A DNA stretch of 64,000 bases. Source: JAGLOK01 sp963677605 (GTDB lineage Bacteria; Bacillota; Clostridia; Christensenellales; UMGS416). The notes under the pieces were generated by a model that had not been told where the DNA came from, made no database searches, and worked only from the letters and a program-made list of their open reading frames with translations. The stretch spans positions 62,001 to 126,000 of the forward strand of contig CAXXDX010000007.1 of NCBI GenBank assembly GCA_963677605.2, in the 5' to 3' direction. This document shows, one piece after another, positions 8,317 to 17,385 of the stretch (positions are counted from its first letter, which is position 1; each line of letters opens with the position of its first letter). The position numbers and the translations under genes were made by a program.

Positions 8317-9579
8317 ATGAAACAAAACGTTGTTAAAGCATACGAACTTGCAAAAGAAAGATATGCTGAGCTTGGTGTAGATGCCGAAGCTGCTTTAAAA
8401 ACACTTAAAAGCATTCCTCTTTCAATGCATTGCTGGCAGGGAGATGATGTTGCCGGCTTTGAAAGCGCCGATCAGGAACTTACCGGCGGAATACAGGTTA
8501 CTGGGGCATATCCCGGCAAAGCAAGAACTATAGACGAGCTTCAGACTGATATCACAAAAGCTCTTTCTCTTATACCGGGAAAGCACAGACTGAACCTTCA
8601 TGCTTTTTACCTTGATAACGGCGGCAAAAAAATTGACCGCGACGAAATCGAGCCGGAGCACTTTAAAACATGGGTTGAATGGGCGAAAAACAATGTTCAG
8701 GGAATGGATTTTAATCCCTCTATGTTTTCACACCCTAAGTCAGACAGCGGCTTTACTTTAAGCTCAGTTGACAAGGGTATCCGCGACTTTTGGATAGAGC
8801 ACTGCAAACGCAGCCGCAAGATAGGCGAATACTTCGGCCGTGAGCTGGGAAGCGCATGTGTAACAAACATATGGGCTATCGACGGTTATAAAGACATCCC
8901 AGTTGACAGGCTTGCACCAAGAGAGCGCCTTATGGAGTCGCTTGATGAAATTATCAAAGAGCCTATCGACAAGAAATATCACATAGACGCTGTTGAAAGC
9001 AAACTGTTCGGAATCGGCTCTGAAAGCTATGTTGTAGGCTCACATGAGTTCTACATGGGCTATGCCGCAAGCCGCGGCACAGCACTCTGCCTTGACGCAG
9101 GGCACTTCCATCCGACAGAAGTTATCTCAAACAAAATTTCAGCCGCATCGCTTTTCATTGATGAGCTTCTCTTGCATGTAAGCCGTCCGGTACGCTGGGA
9201 CAGCGATCATGTTGTTATCTTAAGCGACGAGCTTCGCGAGATTGCAAACGAAATCATCCGCAACGGTCTTTTAGACCGCACACACATAGGCCTTGACTTC
9301 TTCGACGGCTCGATAAACCGAATCGCAGCATGGACAATCGGCATGCGCGCTATGCAAAAAGCTCTGCTTCTTTCACTTCTTGAGCCGACAGACAAGCTTA
9401 AGAAAATGGAAGATGAGGGTGACTATACAAGCCGCCTTGCGCTCACCGAAGAATACAAGAGCTATCCTTTCGGCGCAGTGTGGGATTACTTCTGCGAAAG
9501 CGAAGGCGTTCCTGTGGGAAGCGCATGGCTTGATGAAGTGAAACAATATGAAAAAGACGTTCTTTTAAAAAGAGCATAG
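8317..9579 (+). CDS. rhaA: L-rhamnose isomerase
   Basis: A 420-residue enzyme that converts L-rhamnose to L-rhamnulose. The family is clear from SMHCWQGDDV near the N-terminus and LDAGHFHPTE at 259-268. By comparison with the E. coli enzyme the structural metal ligands are E227, D260 and H287, and the catalytic metal site uses H263, D295 and D297. Length matches the family (about 420). It sits 3 bp after the PHP gene and 8 bp before the aldolase gene. This is the most diagnostic gene of the operon and sets the pathway as rhamnose use. Confidence 0.95.
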   Translation: MKQNVVKAYELAKERYAELGVDAEAALKTLKSIPLSMHCWQGDDVAGFESADQELTGGIQVTGAYPGKARTIDELQTDITKALSLIPGKHRLNLHAFYLDNGGKKIDRDEIEPEHFKTWVEWAKNNVQGMDFNPSMFSHPKSDSGFTLSSVDKGIRDFWIEHCKRSRKIGEYFGRELGSACVTNIWAIDGYKDIPVDRLAPRERLMESLDEIIKEPIDKKYHIDAVESKLFGIGSESYVVGSHEFYMGYAASRGTALCLDAGHFHPTEVISNKISAASLFIDELLLHVSRPVRWDSDHVVILSDELREIANEIIRNGLLDRTHIGLDFFDGSINRIAAWTIGMRAMQKALLLSLLEPTDKLKKMEDEGDYTSRLALTEEYKSYPFGAVWDYFCESEGVPVGSAWLDEVKQYEKDVLLKRA

Positions 9580-9587
9580 GAGATACC

Positions 9588-10307
9588 ATGCACGAATTAC
9601 AGAAAAAATATAAAAGCGAAATTGAAGAATTCGTTTCCGCAACCAAGAAACTCGGCGAATCAGGCTTTGTTACATCACAGGGCGGAAACCTTTCTTACCG
9701 TGTGTCAGAAGATGTTGTTTTAATCACACCGACAAAAGTGCCCAAGGTTAAAATCACTTTTGACGATGTGTGCATAATCAACATGAAAGGTGACATACTG
9801 TTTGCCATCGAAGGAAGAAAACCTACTGGCGAAACACCCATGCACCTTAACATCCTAAACAAACGCCCCGATGCAAAAGGCGTTATCCACGCTCATCCGC
9901 CGTATATCACAGGCTTTGCTATTGCCAGAAGCAATCTGCTTTCCCGTCCGCTTCTTCCTGAGCCTATCATTGAAGTCGGCCCTGTTTTAAGCGCGGATTA
10001 TGCAGAGCCTATAACAGACGAGCTTGCAGAAGCATTTGATCCTGTTATCCTTAAGACAAACGCTTGGCTTATGGAAAACCACGGAATCACAATGTGCAAT
10101 CACGAAGGCGTGGGCCGCGCATTCGAGCTTCTTGAAATGATTGAAGCGCTAGCACAGTCTGCAATGGTGGCACTCACATGCGGAAATGTGGTCGAAATCC
10201 CCCGCGAAGAAGTCAAAAAACTTGAAAAGACAATCAAGACAAGAGGGCTTCCTATGCCTGGGCTTCCTGGACACAACAGCGGTCTCGAAGAGCTTTATTT
10301 TGACTAG
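9588..10307 (+). CDS. Class II aldolase, probable rhamnulose-1-phosphate aldolase
   Basis: A 239-residue zinc-dependent class II aldolase of the FucA/AraD fold. Zinc ligands H101 and H103 (HAHPP) and H165 (ENHGI) are visible, with catalytic E82 in GETPMH. By sequence it is closer in size to fuculose-1-phosphate aldolase (about 215) than to E. coli RhaD (274). Its place between rhaA and rhaB argues that it cleaves L-rhamnulose-1-phosphate to dihydroxyacetone phosphate and L-lactaldehyde. It may also accept fuculose-1-phosphate, since this window has fucose genes but no separate aldolase. Confidence 0.85.
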   Translation: MHELQKKYKSEIEEFVSATKKLGESGFVTSQGGNLSYRVSEDVVLITPTKVPKVKITFDDVCIINMKGDILFAIEGRKPTGETPMHLNILNKRPDAKGVIHAHPPYITGFAIARSNLLSRPLLPEPIIEVGPVLSADYAEPITDELAEAFDPVILKTNAWLMENHGITMCNHEGVGRAFELLEMIEALAQSAMVALTCGNVVEIPREEVKKLEKTIKTRGLPMPGLPGHNSGLEELYFD

Positions 10308-10331
10308 AATATAACATAAATATCATCTGCA

Positions 10332-10357
10332 GAAAATTCACTTTAAAAGTGAGTTTT
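10332..10357 (+). terminator. Terminator between the aldolase and rhamnulokinase genes
   Basis: An 11-bp stem with one G-U pair and a 3-nt loop, followed by six T residues, about 25 bp past the aldolase stop codon. It sits inside what is otherwise one operon and could lower expression of the kinase relative to the upstream genes. Confidence 0.6.
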
Positions 10358-10400
10358 TTGTGGTTTTACGGATAGAAATCAAAAGAAGAAGGAGAAAAGA

Positions 10401-11849
10401 ATGAAAACTGTTTTAGCAATTGATATAGGCGCTTCCAGCGGAAGGCATATAGTAGGCAGCCTTAAAGACGGCAAAATCGATGTGCAGGAAATACACAGGT
10501 TTGAAAACAGCGCCGTGGAAAAGAATGGACATCTTGTATGGCAGGTTGAATACCTTTTTGGAGAAATCAAAGAAGGCATAAAAAAATGCAACGATATGGG
10601 AGTCTATCCAGATAGCGTAGCTTTTGACACTTGGGGTGTGGACTATCTTTTGCTGGATGAAAACGACAATGTTTTGGGAGATGCCATAAGCTATCGCGAC
10701 ATGCGCACCGAAAGCATGGTGGAAGAGGTTTTCAGCTCCATTCCAAAAGAAGTGATCTATGATAAAACAGGTATACAGGTTATGCATCTTAATACTATCT
10801 TTCAGCTCGCAGCCCAAAAAAAAGAGGATGCCAGCCTGCTTGATAAAACAAAAACACTGCTTACAATGCCGGATTATCTTGGTTTTCTTATTTCTGGCGA
10901 AAAATACAATGAATATACAGAGGCCAGCACATCTCAGCTGCTAAACGCTAAGGACCGCAACTGGGACAGAGAGCTTATATCTCAGCTTGGCATAAATCCT
11001 GACATCTTCCTTGATGTCACCCCTCCGGGCACGATTGTGGGCACTGTAAAGCCTGAGATTTCCGAAAAGGAAATGAAGCTCATAGCTGTAGGCTCGCACG
11101 ACACAGCTTCAGCTGTAGCCGCTGTTCCCGCTCTTGAAAAGGACTTTATGTACATCAGCTCAGGAACATGGGCACTCATGGGCGTTGAAGAGGAATCCCC
11201 CAGCCTAACTCCGCTTGCAATGGAAAAAAACTTCACAAACGAAGGCGGTGTTTACGGCACTATACGTCTGCTCAAAAATATCACCGGTATGTGGGTTATA
11301 CAGCAGGTGAGAGTGGCTCAGAACAAAGAGACAAGCTTTGGAGAGTATGTTGAGCTTGCAAGGGAAATCACACCGTTTAAAAGCATCATTAACCCTGATG
11401 ATATATGCTTCTACAGCCCGCAGAACATGGTAGATGAAATACAAAAATTCTGTGAAAGAACTGAACAGTCAGTGCCTCAGACAAAAGGTGAGATTGCACG
11501 ATGCGTATTCGACTCCATGGCGCTTGCATACAAAAAGACTCTTTCCGACCTTGAGGAAATATGCGGCAAAGAATTTACAGACATACATATCATCGGCGGC
11601 GGATGTCAGAATGTGTTAGTTGACCAGATAGCAGCCGATGTTACAGGCAAGAAAGTAGTCGCAGGGCCTATTGAAGCGACTGCGATAGGAAACATTTTAG
11701 TCCAGCTTATAGCATTAGGTGAAATCGCAGATATAAACGAAGGAAGAAAAATTATCGGAGAATCATTTAACGCTGTTGAATACTTCCCAAGCAAAAACGC
11801 CACCGATTCAACCGAAGCATATAAAAGATTTTTATCCTATATCAAATAG
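10401..11849 (+). CDS. rhaB: Rhamnulokinase
   Basis: A 482-residue FGGY-family sugar kinase that phosphorylates L-rhamnulose at O1 with ATP. The ATPase phosphate-1 motif DIGASSGR is at residues 8-15, DTWGVDYLL follows near 75-83, and ISSGTWALMG and the GGGCQN adenosine region are typical of RhaB. Length is normal. The start is supported by AAGAAGGAGA. It lies 93 bp after the aldolase gene, beyond a weak terminator, so it may be partly uncoupled from the front of the operon. Confidence 0.93.
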   Translation: MKTVLAIDIGASSGRHIVGSLKDGKIDVQEIHRFENSAVEKNGHLVWQVEYLFGEIKEGIKKCNDMGVYPDSVAFDTWGVDYLLLDENDNVLGDAISYRDMRTESMVEEVFSSIPKEVIYDKTGIQVMHLNTIFQLAAQKKEDASLLDKTKTLLTMPDYLGFLISGEKYNEYTEASTSQLLNAKDRNWDRELISQLGINPDIFLDVTPPGTIVGTVKPEISEKEMKLIAVGSHDTASAVAAVPALEKDFMYISSGTWALMGVEEESPSLTPLAMEKNFTNEGGVYGTIRLLKNITGMWVIQQVRVAQNKETSFGEYVELAREITPFKSIINPDDICFYSPQNMVDEIQKFCERTEQSVPQTKGEIARCVFDSMALAYKKTLSDLEEICGKEFTDIHIIGGGCQNVLVDQIAADVTGKKVVAGPIEATAIGNILVQLIALGEIADINEGRKIIGESFNAVEYFPSKNATDSTEAYKRFLSYIK

Positions 11850-11863
11850 CTTAGCATAAATAA

Positions 11864-11891
11864 AGCCTTCTGAAATCAACTTCAGAAGGCT
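11864..11891. terminator. Bidirectional terminator between rhaB and the FAD oxidoreductase gene
   Basis: A perfect 11-bp stem (11864-11874 with 11881-11891) and a 6-nt loop, T-rich on the plus side and with weaker T content on the minus side. It lies between convergent genes and probably serves both. Confidence 0.75.
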
Positions 11892-11915
11892 ATTTTATTG
11901 CGAATTTATTCTTTT

Positions 11916-13391
11916 TTATTTCTCGTGATATTCTTTTTCGGTGTTAACTTCCCATATGCCTTTTTTGTCGGTTTCTTTGCCAAGTATAACATCAACTGCA
12001 TACATTGCCGAAAGCGATGAATGGTCAGAGTTATTATATCTGTGCATTCCGTTTCTTCCTATAAGATATAGGTTGTCTATTGAGTCGGTAAAGTCCGCAA
12101 TCTCCTGAAATCTGTTATATGATCCGAAGTATGCAGGATATGCCTTTGGTACATGGACTACCTTTGTCGATATTACATCTTCCTCGTCTATAATGTTAAG
12201 CGAAACCATTTCATCTATTGCAAAGCGTGCCATCTGCTCATCTGTCATTTCCCAAAGCTCATCGCCTTCATTACAAAAGTATTCCATACCGATAAAAATA
12301 TTCCCGTCCTTTGACATATACGGCGACCAGTTGTTAAATATCTGAAGCCTGCCGACTTTTACGAAGTTTTCCTGAACATAAATCCAGTTGTCTTTTAGAG
12401 TTCCTTTTTCATCTTTAAGCAATACCTTTTTAAGAACAAGGCCTACGGTTATAAAATCACGATACGGAAGTTTCTTTGCAACTTCCTGAACGCTGTTTGG
12501 TACAGCATCTCCCATTGACGATATTAATTCATTTACCGGCATGGATGACAGGACATTTTCAACTTCAACATGCTCAAGCTTTCCTGTTCTTTCGTTTTTA
12601 ACAACAGCGGACACAACTTTATACCCTTCCACGTTAAACCTTATTACTCTTCGATTAATTGCTACCGTTCCGCCTTCACGTTTTATTATTTCGGCACACT
12701 TTTCCCAAAGCTGTCCCGGTCCATACTTTGGATATAGAAAGCTTGATATAAGCGATGTTTCCACTTCTTTGCTCTTTATTTTGAAAATTCTCTTTAATGC
12801 ATCTTTTATTACAGCTGTAATAGACACACCTTTTACGCGCTGAGCGCCCCAGTCAGCGGGTATCTCGTTGCAGAGAACACCCCACACTTTTTCCGTGTAA
12901 TCTTTAAAAAATGTCTCGTACAATTCTTTACCAAAGCGATTGGTGAAAAACTGTTCCAGCGTTTTTTCATCTTTTATAGGTGCTATTGCGTATCTTAAAT
13001 ATGAGAATCCTATTTTCATTGTTCGAACAAAACCAAGGTTTTTAAGCGTTTTGTAGGAAAGGCTTATAGGATAGTCAAAAAACTTGTTTAAGTATAATAT
13101 CCGCGAAAGACGGCTTCTTTGAAGCATAACATCATCTTTTTCTTCTGCATCCGCATCATTTTGAGCTTTTGGCAGTATATCAAGCCAGAAATCCATCACA
13201 CGCTTGGATTTTGTAAAAAAACGATGACCGCCCATGTCCATTCTATATCCGTCATGATTTACGGTTTTGGAGATGCCTCCTATCTGTCCCGTCATTTCCA
13301 CAACATAAGGTTTTATGTCCGAGTTTTTTACAAGCTCATATGCCGCTGCAAGCCCTGCTGGACCGGCACCGATTATTAGGGTCTTCTTCAC
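11916..13391 (-). CDS. FAD-dependent oxidoreductase, UDP-galactopyranose mutase/protoporphyrinogen-oxidase-like
   Basis: A 491-residue flavoprotein. The dinucleotide motif GAGPAGLAAA is at 8-17, followed by an acidic end of strand 2 (VVEM) and a conserved MGGHRFF near 53. The overall form is the amine-oxidase/UDP-galactopyranose-mutase type. Such proteins are often found beside GtrA and glycosyltransferase genes and are thought to act on activated or lipid-linked sugars, but the reaction is not known for this subgroup. It overlaps the GtrA gene by 4 bp, which points to a shared cell-envelope role. Confidence 0.8.
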   Translation of the reverse strand: MKKTLIIGAGPAGLAAAYELVKNSDIKPYVVEMTGQIGGISKTVNHDGYRMDMGGHRFFTKSKRVMDFWLDILPKAQNDADAEEKDDVMLQRSRLSRILYLNKFFDYPISLSYKTLKNLGFVRTMKIGFSYLRYAIAPIKDEKTLEQFFTNRFGKELYETFFKDYTEKVWGVLCNEIPADWGAQRVKGVSITAVIKDALKRIFKIKSKEVETSLISSFLYPKYGPGQLWEKCAEIIKREGGTVAINRRVIRFNVEGYKVVSAVVKNERTGKLEHVEVENVLSSMPVNELISSMGDAVPNSVQEVAKKLPYRDFITVGLVLKKVLLKDEKGTLKDNWIYVQENFVKVGRLQIFNNWSPYMSKDGNIFIGMEYFCNEGDELWEMTDEQMARFAIDEMVSLNIIDEEDVISTKVVHVPKAYPAYFGSYNRFQEIADFTDSIDNLYLIGRNGMHRYNNSDHSSLSAMYAVDVILGKETDKKGIWEVNTEKEYHEK

Positions 13392-13822
13392 ATTTCTACC
13401 TCTGATTTTTTTGAATACAATATTGTCTTTCTGAGTATATAATTAAAAATTACAGTCACACCTGCAGCGATTACTTTTGAAATCAAAGGATGAATCCCTA
13501 CTTTTTTGTAGAATATGAAAAGTATCAGTTCATTTACTCCGAGAGCTGCTATTCCTACAGCAGCAAATATAAGAAACTCAATTTTTTTGTTAGCTCTTTT
13601 TGTGCCTGTAAACACCCATACAACCGAGAAATAATAAACCACAGCAAGACCCGACAAAAAAGAAAATACATTTGATATAAAAACATTAACGCCTATCATT
13701 GTAAGAACAGTAATAATCAAAAAATCAACAAGAAAGGCTATACCCGAAGATACGCCATATCTGAGAAACTGTATTAAGTTTGTGTCCGGTTTGTTGGAAA
13801 ATATTCTTTTCAAAAAATTCAT
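13388..13822 (-). CDS. GtrA family membrane protein
   Basis: A 144-residue protein with four transmembrane helices, matching the GtrA family (Pfam GtrA) that includes flippases for lipid-linked sugars used in wall or O-antigen glycosylation. The N-terminal FLRYGVSSG and later FNYILRK are characteristic. I prefer the ATG at 13822 over the upstream ATG at 13852 because the added ten residues look non-coding and have no ribosome site; the site at 13822 is itself weak. The next gene overlaps by ATGA. Confidence 0.85.
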   Translation of the reverse strand: MNFLKRIFSNKPDTNLIQFLRYGVSSGIAFLVDFLIITVLTMIGVNVFISNVFSFLSGLAVVYYFSVVWVFTGTKRANKKIEFLIFAAVGIAALGVNELILFIFYKKVGIHPLISKVIAAGVTVIFNYILRKTILYSKKSEVEM

Positions 13823-13870
13823 CACCAAATTATAACATAAAATTGATGCCATATTATATATAAATTTTGT

Positions 13871-16192
13871 TTATTTAATAAATTTTGCCAAATCGTCAGC
13901 TTTTATGGGAAACGCAGTATAAGCGCTCAGCGTAAGCGAAGGCGTAAGCGCATCAACATTGGTTATCATGTATGGACCTAAACCTATGCTCAGATGACCG
14001 TAGCTCTTATAAAATGCCAATATGTTTTTATACTGCTGCAAAGCTTCAGTCGGAGTCAAATACTGCGACAAAAGTTCTGCATACGGAATATATCCCGAGC
14101 CTCTGTACAGCTCCAGATTGTCAATTAAAGTCTCCAGACTTTCACTATTTAAATAGTCCAGAAACTCCGAACCATAATATGCGCTCATCTCTTCGGAATA
14201 TGTTGCTTCTGCGTCCATAGCGGCAGTATTTGCAACAGCCGCCATTGCCCAGCTCTGCTGTCCGGTGCCGTAGTCCACCCATAGCGGTTTTACAGTCTCC
14301 GATGCAAGATGGCTGTAACTGTCGGTGTAGTACTCAATTACAAGAGGTTTTTCCGACACAACCTTAAATCCTTTGAAGCCATCCAGCTCACTTTCGTGAA
14401 TCTGAGCATAGAACTCATCATATAAAGAGCTTTTCTTATCCATAAGCTGAGTTTTTGTTATATGTGCCATAACTATATCAGCAACCGAAAAGGAAGATCC
14501 GTCATGCCACGTAAGGTTATAAATATCATCAGAATACGTTACCCGATACATTGCGTTGCAAGTAAGATAACCCCTGTCGCGTATGGCCTGAAGCGCATCT
14601 ATTACATCCTGCTGATCTGCAATCTTATTTCTGTCGCGAGGACGCTCTCTTTCATATGTCGCAAGCCACGCGGTGGCAAGCCCAACAGCATCATGCATAT
14701 AATCATCATCAGCATATATTGCGCTGCCCTCTTCCTCATCCCATGATATTATAGCATCATTGGGAACTGCTATTTCATCAGTTGTAGTAATATCAATCCA
14801 CTCTGAATCATCCACTATATTAAGTCCGTTTAAATATACGATCTCCGCACTTTCAACCAAAAATGGATTTACCGTACCGGAATCGGTATCTTCATACAGT
14901 AGCGGAAGCTGTGTGAAGTTTAAATATTGCTGCTCAGAAACCGAAGTTGAGCCATTGACAGGATTTACTGCTTCGTTTAACAATGACAAACTCCCCCAGG
15001 CAAGTTCTCCGCCCCATGTATCTGGAAGCTTCATAGTATAAACAGTTGCATAATCCAAATCGGTTACTGTAGTGTCAGAGTTTGAAAGCTCTGTTTCGTA
15101 GGAGTAAGGATAAAAGCTCAGCTCATCTGCAAGCCAGATCCTGAACGAATAGTCATTGCACATATTTATAAGCTGTGACACAATCTCATTTCTCTGTTGA
15201 GTTGATTCATATGTGCCTTCCATCAAAGTTTCAGCCGACAGAATAAATTCATCAGACACATCAAACGACTGATACAGTTCTATGCCGCTGTATTCACCGA
15301 GATTTGTATAATAATCAGCAAATACACTTTCCTGATTAAGTGCCGCTTTGTCGATTGTGTATCTTCCTGTATATATGTGCCACTGCCCAAGCGCTGGATC
15401 GGTTGCTGCCCAAAGAGAGCTGCTTTCGCTGTAGGATACGTATTGGCGGTTGACTTGAAATCCAAGTTGCTCCATCTGGAAAGAAATATATTCTCCAATT
15501 TTGCCGCGAGCCTCATCATCGCTTCTTATAAGCACAATAATTTGAGCAGCTTCATTTTTGTAAGTCCAAATTCCATCCTCGCTCAGCTCGCAGCCGCTGT
15601 CTAGCATGCTTTGTGTGATTATAGTCTTTGCATTCTCAAAGTCATAACTGTATTTTGTGCTTAGCTCCTGAATAGCCGCCAGATTATTATTATAGTCTCC
15701 TGACCTGTACACCAGAGGCTGGTATTTTGCAACTGCGCCTCCGCCGAAAATGTCAGTAACTATATACTCCCTGTCCATAAGATAATTTACAGCTTCCCTG
15801 ATTTCCCTAACCGAAAAGGGATTAAAAAGTCCGGTTTCATTTCTTGTGTCGGCAGGGTTTAATAGAAGCTCGTACTGCCTTCTGACCGATGTGTCATACT
15901 TAAGATTTGTGCCTTCGGCTGCTGTAAGCTGCAAATAGCTTAAACCGGATGCGTAAATGTCCAAAGTTCCGTCCTGTATCTGCTGCGCTGCATAGTCGGG
16001 ACTGGATTGAAACATATAAATATTGTCAAGATATGCACCCATCCTGTCCGGTAGGGGCGTAAATGTAGGTTCCGGTGTCGCAGTCTGCGTAGGTGTCGGG
16101 GTTGCTTCAGGCTGCGCTTTTTCACACGAAACAAAAACTCCGGTTAATAAAAATATAATAGTTATAGCAAATATGTTAAATCTTTTTTTCAT
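13871..16192 (-). CDS. Divergent family-5 solute-binding lipoprotein
   Basis: A 773-residue secreted lipoprotein. The signal peptide (residues 1-22) ends at a candidate lipobox cysteine C23, followed by a Pro/Thr-rich linker with repeated TPTP. The body resembles the peptide/nickel-binding family 5 of ABC transporters (for example the region AVNYLMDREYI, where family members have a conserved ALxxAIDR-like stretch). It is longer than typical members (500-600), and no permease or ATPase gene adjoins it. It is first in a minus-strand group with GtrA and the FAD enzyme. The start at 16192 follows GGAAG; a frame to 16222 lacks a site. Ligand unknown. Confidence 0.75.
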   Translation of the reverse strand: MKKRFNIFAITIIFLLTGVFVSCEKAQPEATPTPTQTATPEPTFTPLPDRMGAYLDNIYMFQSSPDYAAQQIQDGTLDIYASGLSYLQLTAAEGTNLKYDTSVRRQYELLLNPADTRNETGLFNPFSVREIREAVNYLMDREYIVTDIFGGGAVAKYQPLVYRSGDYNNNLAAIQELSTKYSYDFENAKTIITQSMLDSGCELSEDGIWTYKNEAAQIIVLIRSDDEARGKIGEYISFQMEQLGFQVNRQYVSYSESSSLWAATDPALGQWHIYTGRYTIDKAALNQESVFADYYTNLGEYSGIELYQSFDVSDEFILSAETLMEGTYESTQQRNEIVSQLINMCNDYSFRIWLADELSFYPYSYETELSNSDTTVTDLDYATVYTMKLPDTWGGELAWGSLSLLNEAVNPVNGSTSVSEQQYLNFTQLPLLYEDTDSGTVNPFLVESAEIVYLNGLNIVDDSEWIDITTTDEIAVPNDAIISWDEEEGSAIYADDDYMHDAVGLATAWLATYERERPRDRNKIADQQDVIDALQAIRDRGYLTCNAMYRVTYSDDIYNLTWHDGSSFSVADIVMAHITKTQLMDKKSSLYDEFYAQIHESELDGFKGFKVVSEKPLVIEYYTDSYSHLASETVKPLWVDYGTGQQSWAMAAVANTAAMDAEATYSEEMSAYYGSEFLDYLNSESLETLIDNLELYRGSGYIPYAELLSQYLTPTEALQQYKNILAFYKSYGHLSIGLGPYMITNVDALTPSLTLSAYTAFPIKADDLAKFIK

Positions 16193-16259
16193 AAAATAAC
16201 TTCCAAATTTAGTGAAAAACATTTTATCATATAATTATATCTTATTTATTAATATTATG

Positions 16260-16800
16260 AAAACTTACACATTATAGTCACAATAATCTTATCCACAATT
16301 TCTGTAAGTTATCCACAAAGCAACCAGAGGATTGACACCCTCATTTTATGCTGAAAGGTAATTTTAAACCTATACATACTTAAACAATATAAAAAGGCAA
16401 TATATGTGTTTTATAATCCAAAATCCATATACCAGAATTTATATCAAAAAATAATTTGATACCAAAAAAGGTTCACCATGCAAAAAATTAAAATCTTTAA
16501 AAATCAAAAAGTATTTTTATATTACAAAATTTGAAGCTTAGATGTTTAATTTTTCATGCAAATATCTCATCTTTGTAACAATGTAAATTATTTATTAATA
16601 ACTTATCCACATTATTAAAACTCTATCTTTTTTGTTGCAATTGTAAAATTCAAGTAAATTTGCTTCGTTTTTGCTCAGTTATGCACATTTAGAGAAAATA
16701 TGTAAGAAATGCTGTGGAAAACTGTTCAAATAAGGGGGCATACATATGTTCGCATCTGCAGTTATTAACATTGTCAACAATTATTTGTGGATAACAGTGT
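16260..16800. other. Candidate replication origin: cluster of DnaA boxes in A+T-rich DNA
   Basis: A gene-free stretch (16193-16806). Perfect DnaA boxes TTATCCACA occur at 16289-16297, 16309-16317 and 16603-16611 on the plus strand and at 16786-16794 on the minus strand. Near-perfect boxes fit TTWTNCACA: TTATGCACA at 16679-16687 and TTTTCCACA (minus) at 16713-16721. The DNA between about 16381 and 16660 is strongly A+T-rich, as expected of an unwinding element. mnmE-mnmG-rsmG and dnaX-ybaB-recR, genes usually found near Firmicute origins, lie just to the right. dnaA and dnaN are not in the window, which is the main reservation. Confidence 0.65.
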
Positions 16801-16806
16801 ATAACT

Positions 16807-17385
16807 CTATCCTATTATCTCGGATAAACGCTCCAAATCGCTTTGATACACTTCTGATAGTGCTCTATTGTAAATTATGCTTGCAGGGTGGTATAAAGCA
16901 AAAAGTGATATGTCTTCGGTGTATGGCATAAGCTGTCCGTGACAGTCGCCGATTTTTATCGTACTTTCTCCGGTCACAGCTTTAAGCGCCGTGTTTCCCA
17001 GCGTTACTATAACCTTTGGGGATATGGCATCTATCTCCTGATAAAGGTACGGAAGGCAAAGCTTTACCTCGCCAGTTTTGGGCGGACGGTTGGACTTTGT
17101 TCCTTTATTCGGATGAATCTTATATGGCCTGAATTTTACTACGTTTGATATATATATATCTTCCCTCTGTCTGTGGATAACTTTTAAAAACTCATCAAGG
17201 TTTTTTCCGGCAGCTCCAACGAAAGGACGCTTAAGCTCAGTCTCCTTTGCTCCCGGAGCTTCTCCTATAAGCATAACTTCCGCATTTGGATTGCCTTCGC
17301 CGGGCACAAATATCTGAGCAGCATTGAGTTTTGAGTCCAGTTCTTTATATATCTTTGTAATTTGTTCCTGTTTTTTCGATTTCAT
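16807..17385 (-). CDS. Family-4-type uracil-DNA glycosylase paralogue lacking most Fe-S cysteines
   Basis: A 192-residue protein of the uracil-DNA glycosylase superfamily, with motif 1 GEAPGAKE near 42-49, PFVGAAGK, and motif 2 HPASI near the C-terminus. Family-4 enzymes hold a 4Fe-4S cluster with four cysteines. Here the N-terminal CxxC is absent, the KCRPP cysteine is replaced (VKFRPY), and only one (KLCLPYL) remains. An insert of basic residues follows VKFRPY. It is translated from inside the end of the neighbouring, intact paralogue (41-bp overlap). The fold is clear, but activity on uracil is uncertain, and without the cluster it may have changed specificity. Confidence 0.8.
   Translation of the reverse strand: MKSKKQEQITKIYKELDSKLNAAQIFVPGEGNPNAEVMLIGEAPGAKETELKRPFVGAAGKNLDEFLKVIHRQREDIYISNVVKFRPYKIHPNKGTKSNRPPKTGEVKLCLPYLYQEIDAISPKVIVTLGNTALKAVTGESTIKIGDCHGQLMPYTEDISLFALYHPASIIYNRALSEVYQSDLERLSEIIG

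Noticed and set aside
13972..15604. Several plus-strand ORFs inside the solute-binding protein gene
   Set aside because: They are reverse-frame shadows: low-complexity products, no ribosome sites, and the minus-strand gene spans all of them.
16746..16931. Small plus-strand ORF across the glycosylase end
   Set aside because: It runs through DnaA boxes and the glycosylase gene with no ribosome site or protein-like composition; a shadow.
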